Shown: positions 7,618-17,160, counted from the first letter of the stretch. The stretch: 64,000 nt of DNA from Treponema brennaborense (GCA_023666275.1 JAMPCJ010000001.1:1-64000), one strand, 5' to 3'. Notes: generated by a model from the letters alone, not told the origin. Numbers and translations are program-made.

Positions 7618-8355
7618 ATGAATTGCATTCCTATCGTATATTCGGATTCGGAAATTGTCATAATCCGCAAACCTGCGGGACTTGCCGTTCAAGGCGGAAG
7701 CGGCATTACGCATTCCGTCGATACGCTGCTTGCCGCGCAGCTGGGCATTCCGATATACCTTGTGCATCGGCTGGACAAAGACACTTCGGGGCTTCTTGTT
7801 GCGGCGAAATCTCCGCAGGCGGCTTCGAAATGGACGCGCATAATCGGTTCCAAAAAAGCGCAGAAAGAATACCGCGCGCTGTGCATCGGCGTTCCGCGGC
7901 AGAAATCGGGCATAATAACAGCGCCCGTTACGCAGCACGGAACGGAAAAACACGCGGAAACACGATTCCGCGTTCTGGAAACATACCAAACAAAGCCGCC
8001 GCTTTCGCTTGTGGCGCTGAAAATCGGCACGGGCAGAATGCATCAAATCCGCATACATCTTGCACAGCTGGGGCTTCCGATTGCCGGCGACGACAAATAC
8101 GGCGATTTCAAAAGCAACCGTGAAATAAAAAAAATATACGGCATCAAACGGCTGCAGCTCGCGGCGGTAAAGCTTTCCGTGCCGCTTGCCGGAAAAACGC
8201 AGGTTTTCGAAGTGCCCGACAATTTCGAAACGCCGCCGAAGAGCGTGCAAAGCGCACCGGAACAGCCTGCCGAAGCAGACATCGCTGTTTATTCCGAGCG
8301 GGAAGCGTCCCCCCCTCCCCGCCGCAAACCGATTGTAAATCAAAAAAAAATATGA
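7618..8355 (+). CDS. RluA/RluD-family pseudouridine synthase
   Basis: The 245-residue enzyme isomerises uridine to pseudouridine in rRNA or tRNA. The family motif 'HRLDKDTSG' lies at residues 50-58 with catalytic Asp53. 'KEYRALC' and 'GRMHQIRIHLAQLGLPIAGDDKYG' follow as in all RluA/RluD members. There is no N-terminal S4 domain, so it is the short RluA/RluC-like form. The target base cannot be assigned. The last 40 residues form an unusual Pro/Ala/Glu-rich tail ending in lysines. I chose ATG 7618 because upstream codons overlap the divergent gene and do not match the family. TATAGT at 7605-7610 may be the -10. Confidence 0.88.
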   Translation: MNCIPIVYSDSEIVIIRKPAGLAVQGGSGITHSVDTLLAAQLGIPIYLVHRLDKDTSGLLVAAKSPQAASKWTRIIGSKKAQKEYRALCIGVPRQKSGIITAPVTQHGTEKHAETRFRVLETYQTKPPLSLVALKIGTGRMHQIRIHLAQLGLPIAGDDKYGDFKSNREIKKIYGIKRLQLAAVKLSVPLAGKTQVFEVPDNFETPPKSVQSAPEQPAEADIAVYSEREASPPPRRKPIVNQKKI

Positions 8356-8402
8356 TAAAATAAGCGGCAACGGCAGTGAATTAAAAGGAGTTTTGACATC
8401 AA

Positions 8403-8738
8403 ATGGAAGAAACACTTTCGCAGCAAGAAACACAAACAGAAATAAAAACGGCAGAAAAAATTTTCTGCGCGAACTGCATTCATTGCAAACTGGTGGCATC
8501 TCCGGCGGCTGCCGGTCAGTTTTTTCTGCGTGTCCGCTGCGATGCGGGGAAATGGCGAAAAAAAACGGGCGAAGAAAAAATCCACAAATATTTTACCGTA
8601 AGCCGCCGCTGGCTTGAAAGCTGTGCCAGCTATGAACCTATGGGCGAGCCCGAAGATTTTATGCGCGAACTGCGGAAAAATCTTCCGTCAAAAGACGAAT
8701 CATACGATACTCGGAGCGACAATGAATTCAAAATATAA
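8403..8738 (+). CDS. Small cysteine-containing conserved protein
   Basis: The 111-residue product has 'FCANCIHC' around residues 21-28, a further Cys in 'VRCDAG' and one in 'ESCASYEP'. This spacing is compatible with a small zinc- or iron-binding fold. Charged tails flank it, with no signal peptide. AAGGAG lies about 12 bases before the ATG. The end overlaps the start of the lipoprotein gene by 17 bases, so the two are translated from one message. I do not recognise a named family. Confidence 0.6.
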   Translation: MEETLSQQETQTEIKTAEKIFCANCIHCKLVASPAAAGQFFLRVRCDAGKWRKKTGEEKIHKYFTVSRRWLESCASYEPMGEPEDFMRELRKNLPSKDESYDTRSDNEFKI

Positions 8739-9165
8739 CGCGGCATCGGCAAAGCATATATTTTTTGCCGCGCTTTCCGCGCTGTGCCTTGTTCTTTCTG
8801 CTTTGTCATGCGCAAGCGTTTCCAAAACGCTGCCGGAAGACGCATCGGCGGCGGATCTGCTGGCAAAAGCGCTTGATTTATACGACAGCGGCAAATACAA
8901 AGCTGCTGAATATTACTGCGAAGCGGCGATTGCCCGTTCGACGGATGATGTGCAGCAGCTCATTCCCGCGGAATACGAACTTGCCCATATGTATAACAAA
9001 AGAAAAAAATGGTCGGAGTCAAAGCCTATTTTCGAGCGGATTGTATCATATTACCAGTCGCCGGAATCATACGCGTACCCGCAGGAATACAAAAAGCTCT
9101 CGGAACTTGAACTAGCGAAAATTCCGCCGGAACAAAACGGCGAAGAACTGCCGCAAACAGAATAA
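8722..9165 (+). CDS. Small TPR-like lipoprotein
   Basis: The product is 147 residues with a basic start, hydrophobic core and lipobox-like 'LSALSCAS' around residue 30, so it is probably a lipoprotein. The mature part has helical repeats ('LLAKALDLYDSGKYKAAEYYCEAA', 'PAEYELAHMYNKRKKWSES') that look like two TPR units. TPR lipoproteins of this size often serve as scaffolds in envelope complexes (inference). ATG 8722 is preferred over an upstream in-frame ATG because it begins the signal peptide. It overlaps the Cys-containing gene by 17 bases. Confidence 0.65.
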   Translation: MNSKYNAASAKHIFFAALSALCLVLSALSCASVSKTLPEDASAADLLAKALDLYDSGKYKAAEYYCEAAIARSTDDVQQLIPAEYELAHMYNKRKKWSESKPIFERIVSYYQSPESYAYPQEYKKLSELELAKIPPEQNGEELPQTE

Positions 9166-9324
9166 GCGGACATCGGCGCCGAACCGATGCGGGCATTGTC
9201 TGTTCCCGCAATGATGTGCTGCCTGCCGAAATGCAATGCCGCACCGAAAGTCGCGCACAAAATATACCCGGCGTGCGGTGCGGCATTGCCGTATTTTCGC
9301 AAATCCGTGCAGGGATACGTGCTT

Positions 9325-10500
9325 TCAGCGCGGCTGCGAATTTTTGCTCCGATCTTTGCCGTCCGGAACAATAACGGCGTCTATTGAAATGCCTTTTTCC
9401 GCAGACTGCCGTTCTATCAGTTCCCGTGTGCAAACGATTAACGATCCGCGCGGTTTTTTATGCGGCTCGGCATCTCCGATAAGTACTATTTTTTTTACCG
9501 CGTCCGCATCCCATTCATAAAAATTTATCGCCGCGTACAAAGCTTCATACACTGCTTCCGGTATATCGCCGCCTTCCGTGCCGAGTATTTTTACTCCTTT
9601 TATGTTTTTGAGAATTTCCTCTGCTTTTCTGGTAAACGGAAAATACTTTACCGGAAGATTTTTGTATTTATAATTGTCGCCGTAATCACGATACAATAAC
9701 AGTCCCATTCGCACATCGCCGAATTTTTCCAGTTCTTTTTCAAGGCGCGCACCGAAATCTTTTTTCAGCGCTTCCATATCGTCTTTCATGCTGCCGGTCG
9801 TATCCACGGCAAAAACAATATCGACTCTGTCCTTGGATGCAATCCCGTCGAGAATCCGTATAATATCGTCGACAAGCGTTTCCGGACCTTTGGAATACGT
9901 TATTCTGCCTTCCGATATATCCTTGAACGCGTCGGCAGCGGCGGAATTGTACAAATCCGTAAGAATCGGTTCCGGAACGCTTTTGAAATTGAACATAAAC
10001 GGATTTTCGGAAAATTCGCCGGTATAATCCGCATACGGTTTTTCAAACATTCTGATATTGATAAACGTTCCTGTTTCCACGGGAACCGTGCCGTGCCGCG
10101 TCCACTCATACCCATATTCCAATTCCGACGGAATATAAATGTGGAATGCCAGTCCGAACTGCTCATCGGCTTCCGGCGTAGAATCAATCAAGCTGTACTT
10201 TGCGTTTTCGGATACAAGAAATTCGCCGTTGAGCATTCGGCGCTCGTCGCCGTTTACTGCGTTCCAGGTTTTGGCGCGGTACGCATAGTTCGGAGAACTT
10301 CCTTCGGGATCTTTTGTGGTTTCGGTCAAAAGTACGGAAGCGGCGCCGTCTTTTTTCCTGATATACAAATGATAACCTCCGCTTCCGTCTGCCTGCAGTC
10401 TGATATCGTTTTCGGTTACGGTTAAATCGGCAGCAGAGAGCACCGCGGCAGAAAAAAGAAAAACGGCGGCGCATGCGCAATATAATATCTTTCTGTTCAT
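9325..10500 (-). CDS. Exported von Willebrand factor A domain protein
   Basis: The 391-residue product has a signal peptide (residues 1-24, 'FLFSAAVLSAAD'). Residues 25-220 form a beta-rich domain that I cannot name. Residues 225-390 form a vWA domain: 'DIVFAVDTTGSMKDDMEALK' contains the MIDAS motif DxxGS-type (Asp233 to Ser237), and 'LIGDAEPHKKPRG' near the end supplies the later metal-site Asp. Such domains bind a divalent cation and mediate protein-protein contacts. ATG 10500 was chosen because it begins the signal peptide. It converges with the TPR lipoprotein and has no obvious partner nearby. Confidence 0.75.
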   Translation of the reverse strand: MNRKILYCACAAVFLFSAAVLSAADLTVTENDIRLQADGSGGYHLYIRKKDGAASVLLTETTKDPEGSSPNYAYRAKTWNAVNGDERRMLNGEFLVSENAKYSLIDSTPEADEQFGLAFHIYIPSELEYGYEWTRHGTVPVETGTFINIRMFEKPYADYTGEFSENPFMFNFKSVPEPILTDLYNSAAADAFKDISEGRITYSKGPETLVDDIIRILDGIASKDRVDIVFAVDTTGSMKDDMEALKKDFGARLEKELEKFGDVRMGLLLYRDYGDNYKYKNLPVKYFPFTRKAEEILKNIKGVKILGTEGGDIPEAVYEALYAAINFYEWDADAVKKIVLIGDAEPHKKPRGSLIVCTRELIERQSAEKGISIDAVIVPDGKDRSKNSQPR

Positions 10501-10733
10501 ATCTGATATATCGGTTTTTTTCCGCGCAGAAACAACCATAATCAGCAGGAAATATTTGTTTTTCGAAAAAACATCGGCGGATTTCCGCGCCGCAAAGAGC
10601 GGCGGCGCAATGAATGCAGCTTATGACAAGGATAAAGCCGAAAACAAACGCAAAAACGGAAAAAAACGGCATGCAGACGCCCATAATAATTAGGCGGCGG
10701 AAACAAAAAACACACCGGATTTATTCTGTTTTT

Positions 10734-10752
10734 ATACAAAATACCTTTGTAT
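10734..10752. promoter_or_regulatory. Inverted repeat upstream of the XRE regulator
   Basis: ATACAAA (10734-10740) and TTTGTAT (10746-10752) form a perfect seven-base inverted repeat with a five-base gap. It lies about 30 bases before the HTH gene, which suggests an autoregulatory operator. Confidence 0.5.
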
Positions 10753-10781
10753 CAACACTTTATTTGATTAAAACTATAGAA

Positions 10782-11060
10782 ATGAGTAATGAACAGGAAC
10801 AAGAAATTCAAATACTCCGAAAACTGAAAGCGGAACGAAAAAACGCAAAAATGTCCCAGCTTGAATTATCGCTCGAATCAGGCGTTTCGCAAAATATGAT
10901 TACATACATAGAAACAGGCAAACGAACGCCTACGCTGCGCACATTGTTAAAACTTTGCAACGCGCTGAATATCAGTCCCGCTATTTTATTTTCTTGTCCC
11001 GATAACGAAAAAGAAAAGGCTAAACAGCAAGTCCTCTCTCTTATCAGAAAATATCTGTAA
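10782..11060 (+). CDS. Small XRE-family transcriptional regulator
   Basis: The 92-residue protein is almost entirely a Cro/CI-type helix-turn-helix. Residues 10-68 read 'LRKLKAERKNAKMSQLELS', then 'SGVSQNMITYIETGKRTPTLRTLLKLCNALNIS', which is the full five-helix fold. A short charged tail follows. It belongs with single-domain repressors. ATG 10782 starts the domain; the in-frame extension to 10614 lies over the palindrome and is unlikely. No partner toxin follows; the next gene, era, is on the other strand. Confidence 0.75.
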   Translation: MSNEQEQEIQILRKLKAERKNAKMSQLELSLESGVSQNMITYIETGKRTPTLRTLLKLCNALNISPAILFSCPDNEKEKAKQQVLSLIRKYL

Positions 11061-11098
11061 TAAAATAAACAAGTTTCAATCTAAAAATAAAATAAAAA

Positions 11099-12046
11099 TC
11101 AATGCACCAATCTGTTCAGCAGCAAGTCTTTTTGCCGCCAGTTTTTGTGAACTTTCACCTGCAAATCGAGTTCCGTCCGCCAAGGGAAGATTTTACGCAG
11201 CGCTTTTATCGATTCGATGCGGATATTTTTTATCTTTGATGCGCCGCTGCCGATTACCATGCCTTTTTGGCTTTCCCGCTCAACAACAAGAAATGCGCGC
11301 ACCCACAAAACACGCCCGTCTTTCCGCTGTTCCATATCGGCAATTTCGACATACAAAGCGTGAGGCAGTTCATCGAAGAGCACGTTTATTGCTTTTTCGC
11401 GGATAATTTCCGCAATGCGGAAATCAACTTCCTGATCCGTATAAAATTCTTCGGGATACAGCGGCACGCCTTCGGGCACAATTGCGTACAATGCGCGCAG
11501 TACATCATCCACGCCGCGGTCTTTTTCGGCAGATATTTCAAAAACGCGTTCCGCCGGAATATCGGGCAGCAGCCGGTTTGCAAAACTGCGGAGCTTTGCG
11601 GAATTTGCCGAAGGCAAATCCGTTTTGTTCAGCGCGATGACTGTTTTCGCCGCGGACGTTCCGACAATTTCCGCGATGGCGCTTTCTTCCGCGGCAGGTT
11701 CGCGGGAAGCATCGATGATATACAGCGCAGCGTCGGCGTCGGCAAGATTGTCTTCCGCGATTGAACGCAGCCGCAGATTCAGTTTTTTTTCGGAATTATG
11801 ATAGCCGGGCGTATCAATGAATACCAGCTGTCCGAGTGATGTATTGACGATTCCGCGGATCGCGTTGCGCGTTGTCTGCGGAACAGGAGATACAATCGAG
11901 ATTTTTTCACCCGCGGCAGTATTCAAAAATGTGGACTTTCCGGCGGACGGTCGCCCGATAAGCGCAACTGTTCCGGCTTTTTTTATGAGCGGCGGCCGGC
12001 TGTGCTGATTTCCGCTGATGAGTTGTTCGTTGCTTTTATCCGGCAT
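11099..12046 (-). CDS. era: GTPase Era
   Basis: Era binds the 3' end of 16S rRNA and couples small-subunit maturation to GTP hydrolysis. The 315-residue product shows G1 'GRPSAGKS' (residues 31-38), switch region 'PQTTRNAIRGI', G3 'DTPG' (78-81), G4 'NKTD' (140-143) and G5 'SAEKDRGV'. A C-terminal KH domain carries 'VIGSGASKIKNI'. A 24-residue polar N-terminal extension precedes the usual start. It lies 15 bases downstream of purD on the same strand, so the two are probably cotranscribed. Confidence 0.95.
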   Translation of the reverse strand: MPDKSNEQLISGNQHSRPPLIKKAGTVALIGRPSAGKSTFLNTAAGEKISIVSPVPQTTRNAIRGIVNTSLGQLVFIDTPGYHNSEKKLNLRLRSIAEDNLADADAALYIIDASREPAAEESAIAEIVGTSAAKTVIALNKTDLPSANSAKLRSFANRLLPDIPAERVFEISAEKDRGVDDVLRALYAIVPEGVPLYPEEFYTDQEVDFRIAEIIREKAINVLFDELPHALYVEIADMEQRKDGRVLWVRAFLVVERESQKGMVIGSGASKIKNIRIESIKALRKIFPWRTELDLQVKVHKNWRQKDLLLNRLVH

Positions 12047-12061
12047 ACGGTGCTTTTTCCT

Positions 12062-13396
12062 TTATAACGATTCCGCCGCGCCCGGTGCTCCTATATCATG
12101 CCGAAAAAACATGCCGTCGAACGCAACGGATTCCATTGCTTTATAAGAAGCGGCGCGGGCTTCTTCAAACGTCGTTCCCAATGCGGAAACGGCAAGGACA
12201 CGGCCTCCGTTTGCTGCAAGAACCGAGTTTTCATCGGAAACAGCGCCGGCTATAAACACTTTTGCGCCCTGTGCGCGCACGGCAGCTTCGTCAATGGAAA
12301 TCTTCATGCCTTTTTTATACGCAGCAGGATAACCGGCGGAAACAGCTACCGGAGCGCAGACAAATCCTTTTTTCCATTTGAAATCGAAAGACGACAGCGT
12401 TCCGTCCGTGACAGCTTTGCACATGGCGGCAAAATCAAAATCCATAAGCGGCAGCACCGCCTGCGTTTCCGGATCTCCGAGACGGACATTGTATTCAAGG
12501 AGCTTCGGACCGTCAGCCGTAAGCATAACGCCGAAAAAAATAAATCCGCGGTAATCCATTTTTTCCGCTTTCATGCCGCGCAGCGTCGGTTCTAGAATAC
12601 CTGTGCGAAACTCAGACATCTGCTGTTCGGACACATCCGGAAGCGGCGCAACGGCTCCCATTCCGCCGGTATTCGGTCCCTGCGCGCCGTCAAGCAGGCG
12701 CTTATGATCACGCGCCGGCACAAACGGAATGATGCAGGCATCGCCTGTCCGAGCGGTTTCTTCCGTAACGGAAACCGCGGCAAGGACGGAAATTTCGACA
12801 CCGCGCAAATAGTCTTCGATTACAACGGAAGAACCTGCGCTTCCCAGCACGGCATCGCGCATAAAACGGTCAACCGCGTCATGTGCTTCGGCAATTTGTT
12901 TTGCCACGACAACGCCTTTGCCAGCGGCAAGTCCGTCCGCTTTTATCACGACAGGCGCACCGTGTTCTTCTATATATTTATGCGCAGCGTCGGCGTCCGC
13001 AAACGTTTTGCTTTCGGCGCAGGCGACACCGTATTTATGCATAAATGTTTTTGCGGCATCTTTGCTTGCTTCCAGCGCGGCACCCGCGGATTTGGGACCG
13101 ACGGCAGGAATGCCGGCTTCCCACAATTTATCGGCAATGCCCGCGGCAAGCGGATCTTCCGGTCCGATAACTGCCATATCGACGTTTTCATGCAGCGCAA
13201 TTTGCACAAGTGCATCCACAAAAGGCAATTTCTGCGTATAGGCGCAGCACGAGGGATTTATATTTCTGCATTTCTGCTCATATTGTGTACCGCCGTTTCC
13301 GGGAACACAGACAATTTCACTGACAAGATGACTTTGCGCAAGACGCCAACTGATTGCATGTTCGCGTCCGCCTGATCCGGCAACAAGAATTTTCAT
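12062..13396 (-). CDS. purD: Phosphoribosylamine–glycine ligase
   Basis: The 444-residue enzyme catalyses the second step of de novo purine synthesis: 5-phosphoribosylamine plus glycine plus ATP gives GAR. It begins 'MKILVAGSGGREHAISWRLAQ', then 'GPEDPLAAGIADKLWEAGIPAVGP', the ATP-grasp core 'APVVIKADGLAAGKGVVVA' and 'YNVRLGDPETQAVLP'. All are diagnostic PurD blocks. Twelve further codons are open upstream, but ATG 13396 is the family start. No other purine genes are in the window; the nearest related function is adenine deaminase at 47.3 kb. Confidence 0.95.
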   Translation of the reverse strand: MKILVAGSGGREHAISWRLAQSHLVSEIVCVPGNGGTQYEQKCRNINPSCCAYTQKLPFVDALVQIALHENVDMAVIGPEDPLAAGIADKLWEAGIPAVGPKSAGAALEASKDAAKTFMHKYGVACAESKTFADADAAHKYIEEHGAPVVIKADGLAAGKGVVVAKQIAEAHDAVDRFMRDAVLGSAGSSVVIEDYLRGVEISVLAAVSVTEETARTGDACIIPFVPARDHKRLLDGAQGPNTGGMGAVAPLPDVSEQQMSEFRTGILEPTLRGMKAEKMDYRGFIFFGVMLTADGPKLLEYNVRLGDPETQAVLPLMDFDFAAMCKAVTDGTLSSFDFKWKKGFVCAPVAVSAGYPAAYKKGMKISIDEAAVRAQGAKVFIAGAVSDENSVLAANGGRVLAVSALGTTFEEARAASYKAMESVAFDGMFFRHDIGAPGAAESL

Positions 13397-13443
13397 ACGT
13401 ATTATACTAGCAAAAAAAGAAAGTCCTTGCAATGTGCCGGCTG

Positions 13444-14013
13444 TTACAGCAGCTCGTACTCATCTATTTGGCAGTTTTCCGCCCGCCAATGAGCAAATTC
13501 CGTGTTGGTCATTCCGCAAAAATAACTGCGAATAACGCGGCAGACTCCGCCGTGAGTTACAAACAGCACGTTTCGGTATTCGCGCGGTTCCTGCATGCGC
13601 AGTTCTTCAATCAAAGAATATACCCGCCATGCGACATGCAGAATAGACTCCATTCCGCCGGAAGTCTGCGCAAACTGCATTTTGCTTTCCGCAAAAGCCT
13701 GCGAAAGACGGTCTGTTTTTTCAAATGCGCCGTAAGCTTGTTCGATAAGCCGCGGCTCGGTAATAAACGGCACGGATATATTTTGTTTTTGCCGGATTGC
13801 TTCGTGCACGATTTCTGCCGTCTTCTGCGCACGGGAAAGCGGAGAAACAAACATTGCGTCAACGGCTTGTTCCGCCTGCAAAGACGCAAGCCGAATGCCG
13901 GCAGCTTCCGCCTGTTTTTCGCCGTCCGCAGCCAGAGCGTCATCCGTGCGCCCGCAAATCAGGTTGCGTGCATTCAGATTTGTTTGTCCGTGTCTGAGCA
14001 CATATAATTTCAT
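13444..14013 (-). CDS. Histidine phosphatase family protein
   Basis: The 189-residue product has the branch-1 phosphoglycerate-mutase fold. The phosphohistidine motif 'LRHGQTNLN' is at residues 6-14, and the second conserved His is in 'VLFVTHGGVCRV' near residue 158. 'FVSPLSRAQKTAEI' is also typical. Relatives dephosphorylate sugars, alpha-ribazole phosphate or nucleotides, and the substrate cannot be assigned. A 51-codon extension upstream of ATG 14013 has no family similarity. It lies 47 bases upstream of purD on the same strand. Confidence 0.85.
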   Translation of the reverse strand: MKLYVLRHGQTNLNARNLICGRTDDALAADGEKQAEAAGIRLASLQAEQAVDAMFVSPLSRAQKTAEIVHEAIRQKQNISVPFITEPRLIEQAYGAFEKTDRLSQAFAESKMQFAQTSGGMESILHVAWRVYSLIEELRMQEPREYRNVLFVTHGGVCRVIRSYFCGMTNTEFAHWRAENCQIDEYELL

Positions 14014-14213
14014 ACGCCGCAGTATATCATTAAAACGATTTTTGCGACAGCGGATTGATATGCAAAACACGCGGATATATTGCGGACTGAAAAAGCGATG
14101 CGCGCATTTTTTTAATGCGCCGCAAAACGGCAAGGCAAATATCGGCACAGGAAAAAACAGGCGCAAGGCCGGAAGCGTGAAACCGAAATATTTCCGCTTC
14201 CGGCAGGCACCGG

Positions 14214-16526
14214 CTACAGAATTGCCGCAATGAACGCCGCCGTAAGTCCGCTGAAAATCGAAAGCCCCAAAACATGAACCGGAACAAAAGAACTCAGTGC
14301 CAAAGATCCGAAACTTATCGCCGTCGTAAAGAAAGAAAGCGCAATCGCAAAAATTTCCGTAAAATTTTCTTTGTTTTCCGTTTTGTAAATTACGTAATCC
14401 AATCCGAGTCCGAAAACAAGAATTATTCCCGTAACGCAGAAAAATTCGATTTTCAAATCCGCAAAAACAAATACGCAGAAAATAATCAAAACGCTTAAAA
14501 TCGGAATCGAAATAATTTTCAGCGTATCTTTCCAGCTGTAAAAAAACTTCATTAAAATGCCGATGACCGCAAACGCGATTGCGAACATAACCAAAATTTG
14601 CGCCGTTAATTTATCGAGTCCCGAACTTTTGTCGCGAATTCTGTTTTCGTAGTGAACGTTTTCGAATTGTTCCGCAAGCGCTTCGTAAAATATTTCATCG
14701 CTTACAAATGACGGAAGCAAAACGGAATAATATTTTCCGTCGATTTTTCCGAGCCAAATATTTTCCAAATACGAAGCAGCGCTTTTCGGCATTTCGCTTT
14801 CGGGAGTCAGAAAATGTGTTTTTGCTTTTTCAAAAGCCGAATAAAATTTATTCTCGCTTTCGGAATCGAAACCGAAATATTCAAACTGAGTTTTTGCCAG
14901 CGGCAAAAGTTTTTCCGACGCTGCCAATGATTTTTTTTGATTTTCAATCGAAGGAATAAATTTTGCCGTGCAAATAAAATTGTCGGGAATCTGCACAATA
15001 AGTTTTTCCTCGGTTTGCAGAACTTCTTCGATTGAATCTCCTTCCACAACAAGCCAGCTTGTGAGATTGTACGATAAAATTTTGTTTGCAAGCTCGAAAT
15101 CGGACTTTAAGCGATCCTGCATCTCGTAAAGATTGGAAACATCGTTTTTAATTTGAACTTTTTCGAAATTCGGGATCAGAAACAAAGCTGCCGCGCAAAA
15201 AACCGCGAAGACTGCAATTCTGCCGATTTTATTTTTGCGCGGAATTTTGCGATCCAATTTTTCAAGAAGCGGAATTGTTCTTTTTTCTTTCGGCGGAAAT
15301 TCGAATTCCGTAAAAAATCCATTCACTGTCAAAAACGAACTTAAAATTCCGGTAAAACTGAAAACCGCCATTTGTTTCAAAAGCTTGAACGGCGTAAAAA
15401 GCAAAAGAATAAAACAAAGTTCCGTTGAAACAAGCGAAAGAATAAGTCCGTTGAAAATATGTTTTCGGATTTTTTCCGCGGAATCGAGATTTTTCGATGC
15501 TTTCCAATTTATAAAAAAATGAAGACTATAATCGATGCAGGAACCAATCAGCGAAGTTCCGAACACCAAGGCAATCATTTGAATTTCGCCGAAAACTACA
15601 TGCGTTGCGCAAAATCCGGCGCCGATCGAAAGCAGGATCGAAAACAAACTGGCAAAAATCGGAACCGCCGAGCGAAAAACAAAAAACAAAATCAAAATTA
15701 CGGCACAAAGTGAAACCGAAGAAATTACGGAAATTTCATTCAGCGCCGAACTTGAACTTTGGCAGCTGTGAAAAGGCACTCCGTGAAAAACAAATTGGAT
15801 TCCGTCTTTTTCCAGCGGAAGGCATTTTTCGTAAATGAACGGAACTGCGTTTGTTTTGCTCATCAGCCGCGCGCCGTCTTTTGTCAATTCGCCTTTTATT
15901 AAAACATACCATTTTCCGCCGAAACTTCCCGCAAAAACGCCCTCTTTTAAATTCATTGCCGTTTGAGAAGCGGCAATTGTTTTCGAATAGTGATTGAAGT
16001 TTATTTCGTCAAGCAAAAAAGGATCATCTTCCAAATTATCGAAATCGGCAAAAGAAAAACTGCCGTAAATTGCTTCCAAAGCGTTTTGCGCAAAATCCGG
16101 TGCTTTGCCGTTTTCCAATTTTTCGCGCACGTCTTCATTTAAAAGAGAAAATCTATATTCGCCCAAAAAGGTTTGAATTTCTTTTACGGAAGAAAAATCC
16201 TGATAAAGCGTCAAGGTGCGGAATTTGCTCCGGTCATTTAAAAGAGAATAAGCGTTTTCGGCGCAGGCTTTTGCTTCGCCGAAATTTTCGTGTCCGACTA
16301 AAATAAAAACCGTCGAATTGCTGGCGGAAAGAATCGCTTTTTCCGCAATTTTCGCCGCCTTGCTTTCCGTCGCAGCCGGCAGCATATTTGTGTAGTCGGC
16401 ATCGAAATTTATTCCTTTTGCAAAAAAAAGCGAAACCAAAAAAGCTGCGGCGATTCCAAAATGAAAAATCAAAAAAGAATAAAACCAGGCACTTTTATTC
16501 TTATTCAAAAAAAGATTTTTCTTCAT
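14214..16526 (-). CDS. MMPL/RND-type exporter of a putative lipid product
   Basis: This 770-residue membrane protein has the RND/MMPL layout: one membrane segment at residues 13-36, a periplasmic loop from 'FDADYTNMLPAA', a block of five segments around 260-400, and then a second half repeating the plan. 'GSCIDYSLHFFI' and 'GLGLDYVIYKTE' are the paired segment-4 motifs with the Asp that normally carries protons. MMPL proteins move lipids or lipid-linked metabolites across the inner membrane. The start overlaps the end of the LolA-like gene by 26 bases, and this pairing is also seen in aryl-polyene-type loci. The coding region is AT-richer than purD and era. Confidence 0.8.
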   Translation of the reverse strand: MKKNLFLNKNKSAWFYSFLIFHFGIAAAFLVSLFFAKGINFDADYTNMLPAATESKAAKIAEKAILSASNSTVFILVGHENFGEAKACAENAYSLLNDRSKFRTLTLYQDFSSVKEIQTFLGEYRFSLLNEDVREKLENGKAPDFAQNALEAIYGSFSFADFDNLEDDPFLLDEINFNHYSKTIAASQTAMNLKEGVFAGSFGGKWYVLIKGELTKDGARLMSKTNAVPFIYEKCLPLEKDGIQFVFHGVPFHSCQSSSSALNEISVISSVSLCAVILILFFVFRSAVPIFASLFSILLSIGAGFCATHVVFGEIQMIALVFGTSLIGSCIDYSLHFFINWKASKNLDSAEKIRKHIFNGLILSLVSTELCFILLLFTPFKLLKQMAVFSFTGILSSFLTVNGFFTEFEFPPKEKRTIPLLEKLDRKIPRKNKIGRIAVFAVFCAAALFLIPNFEKVQIKNDVSNLYEMQDRLKSDFELANKILSYNLTSWLVVEGDSIEEVLQTEEKLIVQIPDNFICTAKFIPSIENQKKSLAASEKLLPLAKTQFEYFGFDSESENKFYSAFEKAKTHFLTPESEMPKSAASYLENIWLGKIDGKYYSVLLPSFVSDEIFYEALAEQFENVHYENRIRDKSSGLDKLTAQILVMFAIAFAVIGILMKFFYSWKDTLKIISIPILSVLIIFCVFVFADLKIEFFCVTGIILVFGLGLDYVIYKTENKENFTEIFAIALSFFTTAISFGSLALSSFVPVHVLGLSIFSGLTAAFIAAIL

Positions 16527-17160
16527 CCGTAAGTTCCCGTTTGTAAATTTTATTTTGCAGCGAATAAGAAATTATTTCGTCCTGCGTTTGAAAAATCTTT
16601 ATAACATCAAGCGAATAAAACGGCGCCGAAGGATTCTGTTCGACTGCTCCGGAAAGTTCTATTTTCGCAATAATTTGCGCAAAATCCGCATTCTGAGGAA
16701 TCAGCACGAGCGACCAATTTTTCGAATCCGAAGCGAAATTTTCGACGCCGAAAAATTTTTCCATTTCCGTTATTTCGCCCCGCAAAACGGAAGAAACCGT
16801 CTGCGCCGCAGACTGAAAAACCGAATTCTGCGCGCCGTCGAAAATTATTTTTGTACCGTCGCGTTTTGTTTGAATTATCGAATTCCGAGTAACCGCCGTT
16901 GAAGAAGGAAACGGTTTTAAAGTCCGCCAGAAAAATCCCTCTTCGGAAAAAAGAAACGTTCCCTCGGATTTTAAGGGACGATTCAATTTCGGAGAAAATT
17001 TTTCCTGAACAAAATCGCCACAAATGACTTTATTCTTCGAAAAAAAGTTTAAGACATCGGGAAACGAATTGTTCTGCGCAGCGGCAAAATTCGATTCGGC
17101 AGAAAATAAACAAAAAAACAAATAAAAGAAGATTTTTTTTAAGCGATTTTCATTTTTCAT
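16501..17160 (-). CDS. LolA-like outer-membrane lipoprotein carrier protein
   Basis: The product is 219 residues with a signal peptide (residues 1-29, 'KKIFFYLFFCLFSAESNFAAAQ'). The mature part has LolA-type phrases: 'VICGDFVQEKFSPKLNRPLKSEGTFLF', 'FFWRTLKPFPSSTAVTRNSI', and a later strand rich in hydrophobic residues. LolA proteins are periplasmic carriers of acyl chains. Here the coupling to an MMPL exporter suggests a dedicated chaperone for the exported lipid rather than general lipoprotein sorting (inference). A longer frame exists, but ATG 17160 starts the signal peptide. It diverges from the GH3-type gene across 120 bases. Confidence 0.75.
   Translation of the reverse strand: MKNENRLKKIFFYLFFCLFSAESNFAAAQNNSFPDVLNFFSKNKVICGDFVQEKFSPKLNRPLKSEGTFLFSEEGFFWRTLKPFPSSTAVTRNSIIQTKRDGTKIIFDGAQNSVFQSAAQTVSSVLRGEITEMEKFFGVENFASDSKNWSLVLIPQNADFAQIIAKIELSGAVEQNPSAPFYSLDVIKIFQTQDEIISYSLQNKIYKRELTDEEKSFFE

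Noticed and set aside
7486-8499. Long minus-strand reading frame of 337 codons opposite the pseudouridine synthase
   Set aside because: Its protein is rich in Arg, Phe, His and Cys with no domain, and it lies antisense to a gene with clear motifs. It is a codon-bias shadow.
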